Source: Acidobacteriota bacterium (lineage in GTDB: Bacteria > Acidobacteriota > Terriglobia > Terriglobales > Acidobacteriaceae). From it: DNA of 5,554 nucleotides. Every line of letters begins with the position of its first letter. Positions within the stretch are counted from its first letter, which is position 1. Position numbers and translations under genes: made by a program. The notes beneath the pieces were generated by a model, which saw only the letters and a program-made list of their open reading frames with translations, ran no database searches and was not told the DNA's origin. Below are positions 4,963-5,554 of the stretch, piece after piece. The DNA is taken from assembly GCA_021781255.1 (NCBI GenBank), contig JAJXXG010000780.1, forward strand, positions 1-5,554, written 5' to 3'.

Positions 4963-5554
4963 CTATTTGTTCTCTTTGTGCCCGGCGCGGGCGTGCGCGG
5001 GGTCGAGAAATCGCTGCGTGATGGGCGCATAGGCATCCACGCGGCGGTCGCGCAGAAAGGGCCAATTGCGGCGCGTTTCCTCAATCAGTGCGCAGTCTAT
5101 CTCGCCCAGCACGATCTCTTCTGCATCGTGTCCGGCCGTGGCGATGACGCGGCCGAAGGGATCGGCCAAAAAACTGCCGCCCCAGAATTCAATTCCCGGC
5201 CCGGCGGCGCGATTGCCCAGCACATCGCCATGCTCCAAGCCGACGCGGTTGACGGCCGCAACGTAGACGCCGTTGGCGATGGCATGAGAACGCTGGATGG
5301 TCCGCCACGCGTCAAACTGCGCGGCGCCAAACTCGTCCTTCTCTGCCGGGTGCCAGCCAATGGCCGTGGGATAGAAAAGCACCTCGGCGCCCTGCATGGC
5401 AGTGAGGCGCGCGGCTTCGGGATACCACTGGTCCCAGCAGACCAGCGTGCCCACGCGGCCGGCAGCCGTATCCACGGCCTGAAAGCCCAGATCGCCCGGC
5501 GTGAAGTAGTACTTCTCGTAATAGAGCGGATCGTCAGGGATGTGCATCTTGCGG
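4963..5554 (-). CDS. aguB: N-carbamoylputrescine amidase, C-terminal two-thirds (cut by the right edge)
   Basis: A nitrilase-superfamily carbon-nitrogen hydrolase. AguB cleaves N-carbamoylputrescine to putrescine, CO2 and ammonia. About 196 codons are visible; the family has near 290-300, so the N-terminus with the first catalytic Glu is outside. The frame continues through the methionine at 5547 (…RKMHIPDD), so that Met is internal. The Lys just before it (codon 5550-5548) is the expected catalytic Lys of the RKxH motif. The nucleophilic Cys is in GTLVCWDQWYPEAAR (codon 5439-5437). YYEKYYFTPGD, FYPTAIGWHPAEKDE and the end segment RRNWPFLRDRRVDAY point to this subfamily and not to a generic nitrilase or beta-ureidopropionase. 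The C-terminus is complete, ending in a TAG. The adjoining agmatine deiminase gene strongly supports the function. It is the first visible gene of the leftward cluster; its promoter lies to the right of the window. Confidence 0.93.
   Translation of the reverse strand, partial: RKMHIPDDPLYYEKYYFTPGDLGFQAVDTAAGRVGTLVCWDQWYPEAARLTAMQGAEVLFYPTAIGWHPAEKDEFGAAQFDAWRTIQRSHAIANGVYVAAVNRVGLEHGDVLGNRAAGPGIEFWGGSFLADPFGRVIATAGHDAEEIVLGEIDCALIEETRRNWPFLRDRRVDAYAPITQRFLDPAHARAGHKENK

Noticed and set aside
3855..5021. Rightward open frame of 388 codons opposite aguA and the end of aguB
   Set aside because: The opposite strand encodes agmatine deiminase with all catalytic motifs; this frame has no domain and crosses the aguB-aguA junction.

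Overview
The window is GC-rich bacterial chromosome, most likely from an Acidobacteriota (Terriglobia-like) soil lineage. That assignment is an inference. It rests on the gene content, on TTG starts behind strong Shine-Dalgarno sequences, and on short GC-rich dispersed hairpin repeats that I recall as typical of that phylum; no database search was possible.

Left part (1-944) is a disturbed region. The first 46 bases hold the opening codons of a leftward transposase that resembles the IS1182 family. Next come a small REP-like hairpin repeat and a decapitated flavin prenyltransferase gene (ubiX), which keeps its ribosome binding site and about 20 codons. Then there is an AT-richer leftward gene for an unrecognised two-helix membrane protein, followed by one copy of a 37-bp dispersed repeat. 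This looks like an insertion/rearrangement scar beside a possibly acquired gene.

Middle part (945-3279) is housekeeping. purB (adenylosuccinate lyase, TTG start) lies leftward, with a 147-bp leader rich in inverted repeats. A small leftward glutaredoxin-like gene follows. It is divergent from a rightward Cupin_5 (DUF985) gene, and the 112-bp divergent spacer carries a perfect CRP/FNR-type palindrome, TGTGA-N6-TCACA.

Right part (3364-5554) is a leftward gene cluster in the transcription order aguB (N-carbamoylputrescine amidase, cut by the window edge), aguA (agmatine deiminase), tadA (tRNA adenosine deaminase). AguA turns agmatine into N-carbamoylputrescine and AguB turns that into putrescine, so the first two genes complete the agmatine route to putrescine. 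aguA and tadA overlap by four bases (ATGA). The second copy of the 37-bp repeat sits between aguB and aguA, directly ahead of the aguA ribosome binding site.

I see no CRISPR array, no convincing RNA gene and no clearly new multi-gene system. The points most worth a second look are the CRP-like site, the two copies of the hairpin repeat, and the IS/ubiX scar with its AT-rich membrane-protein neighbour.
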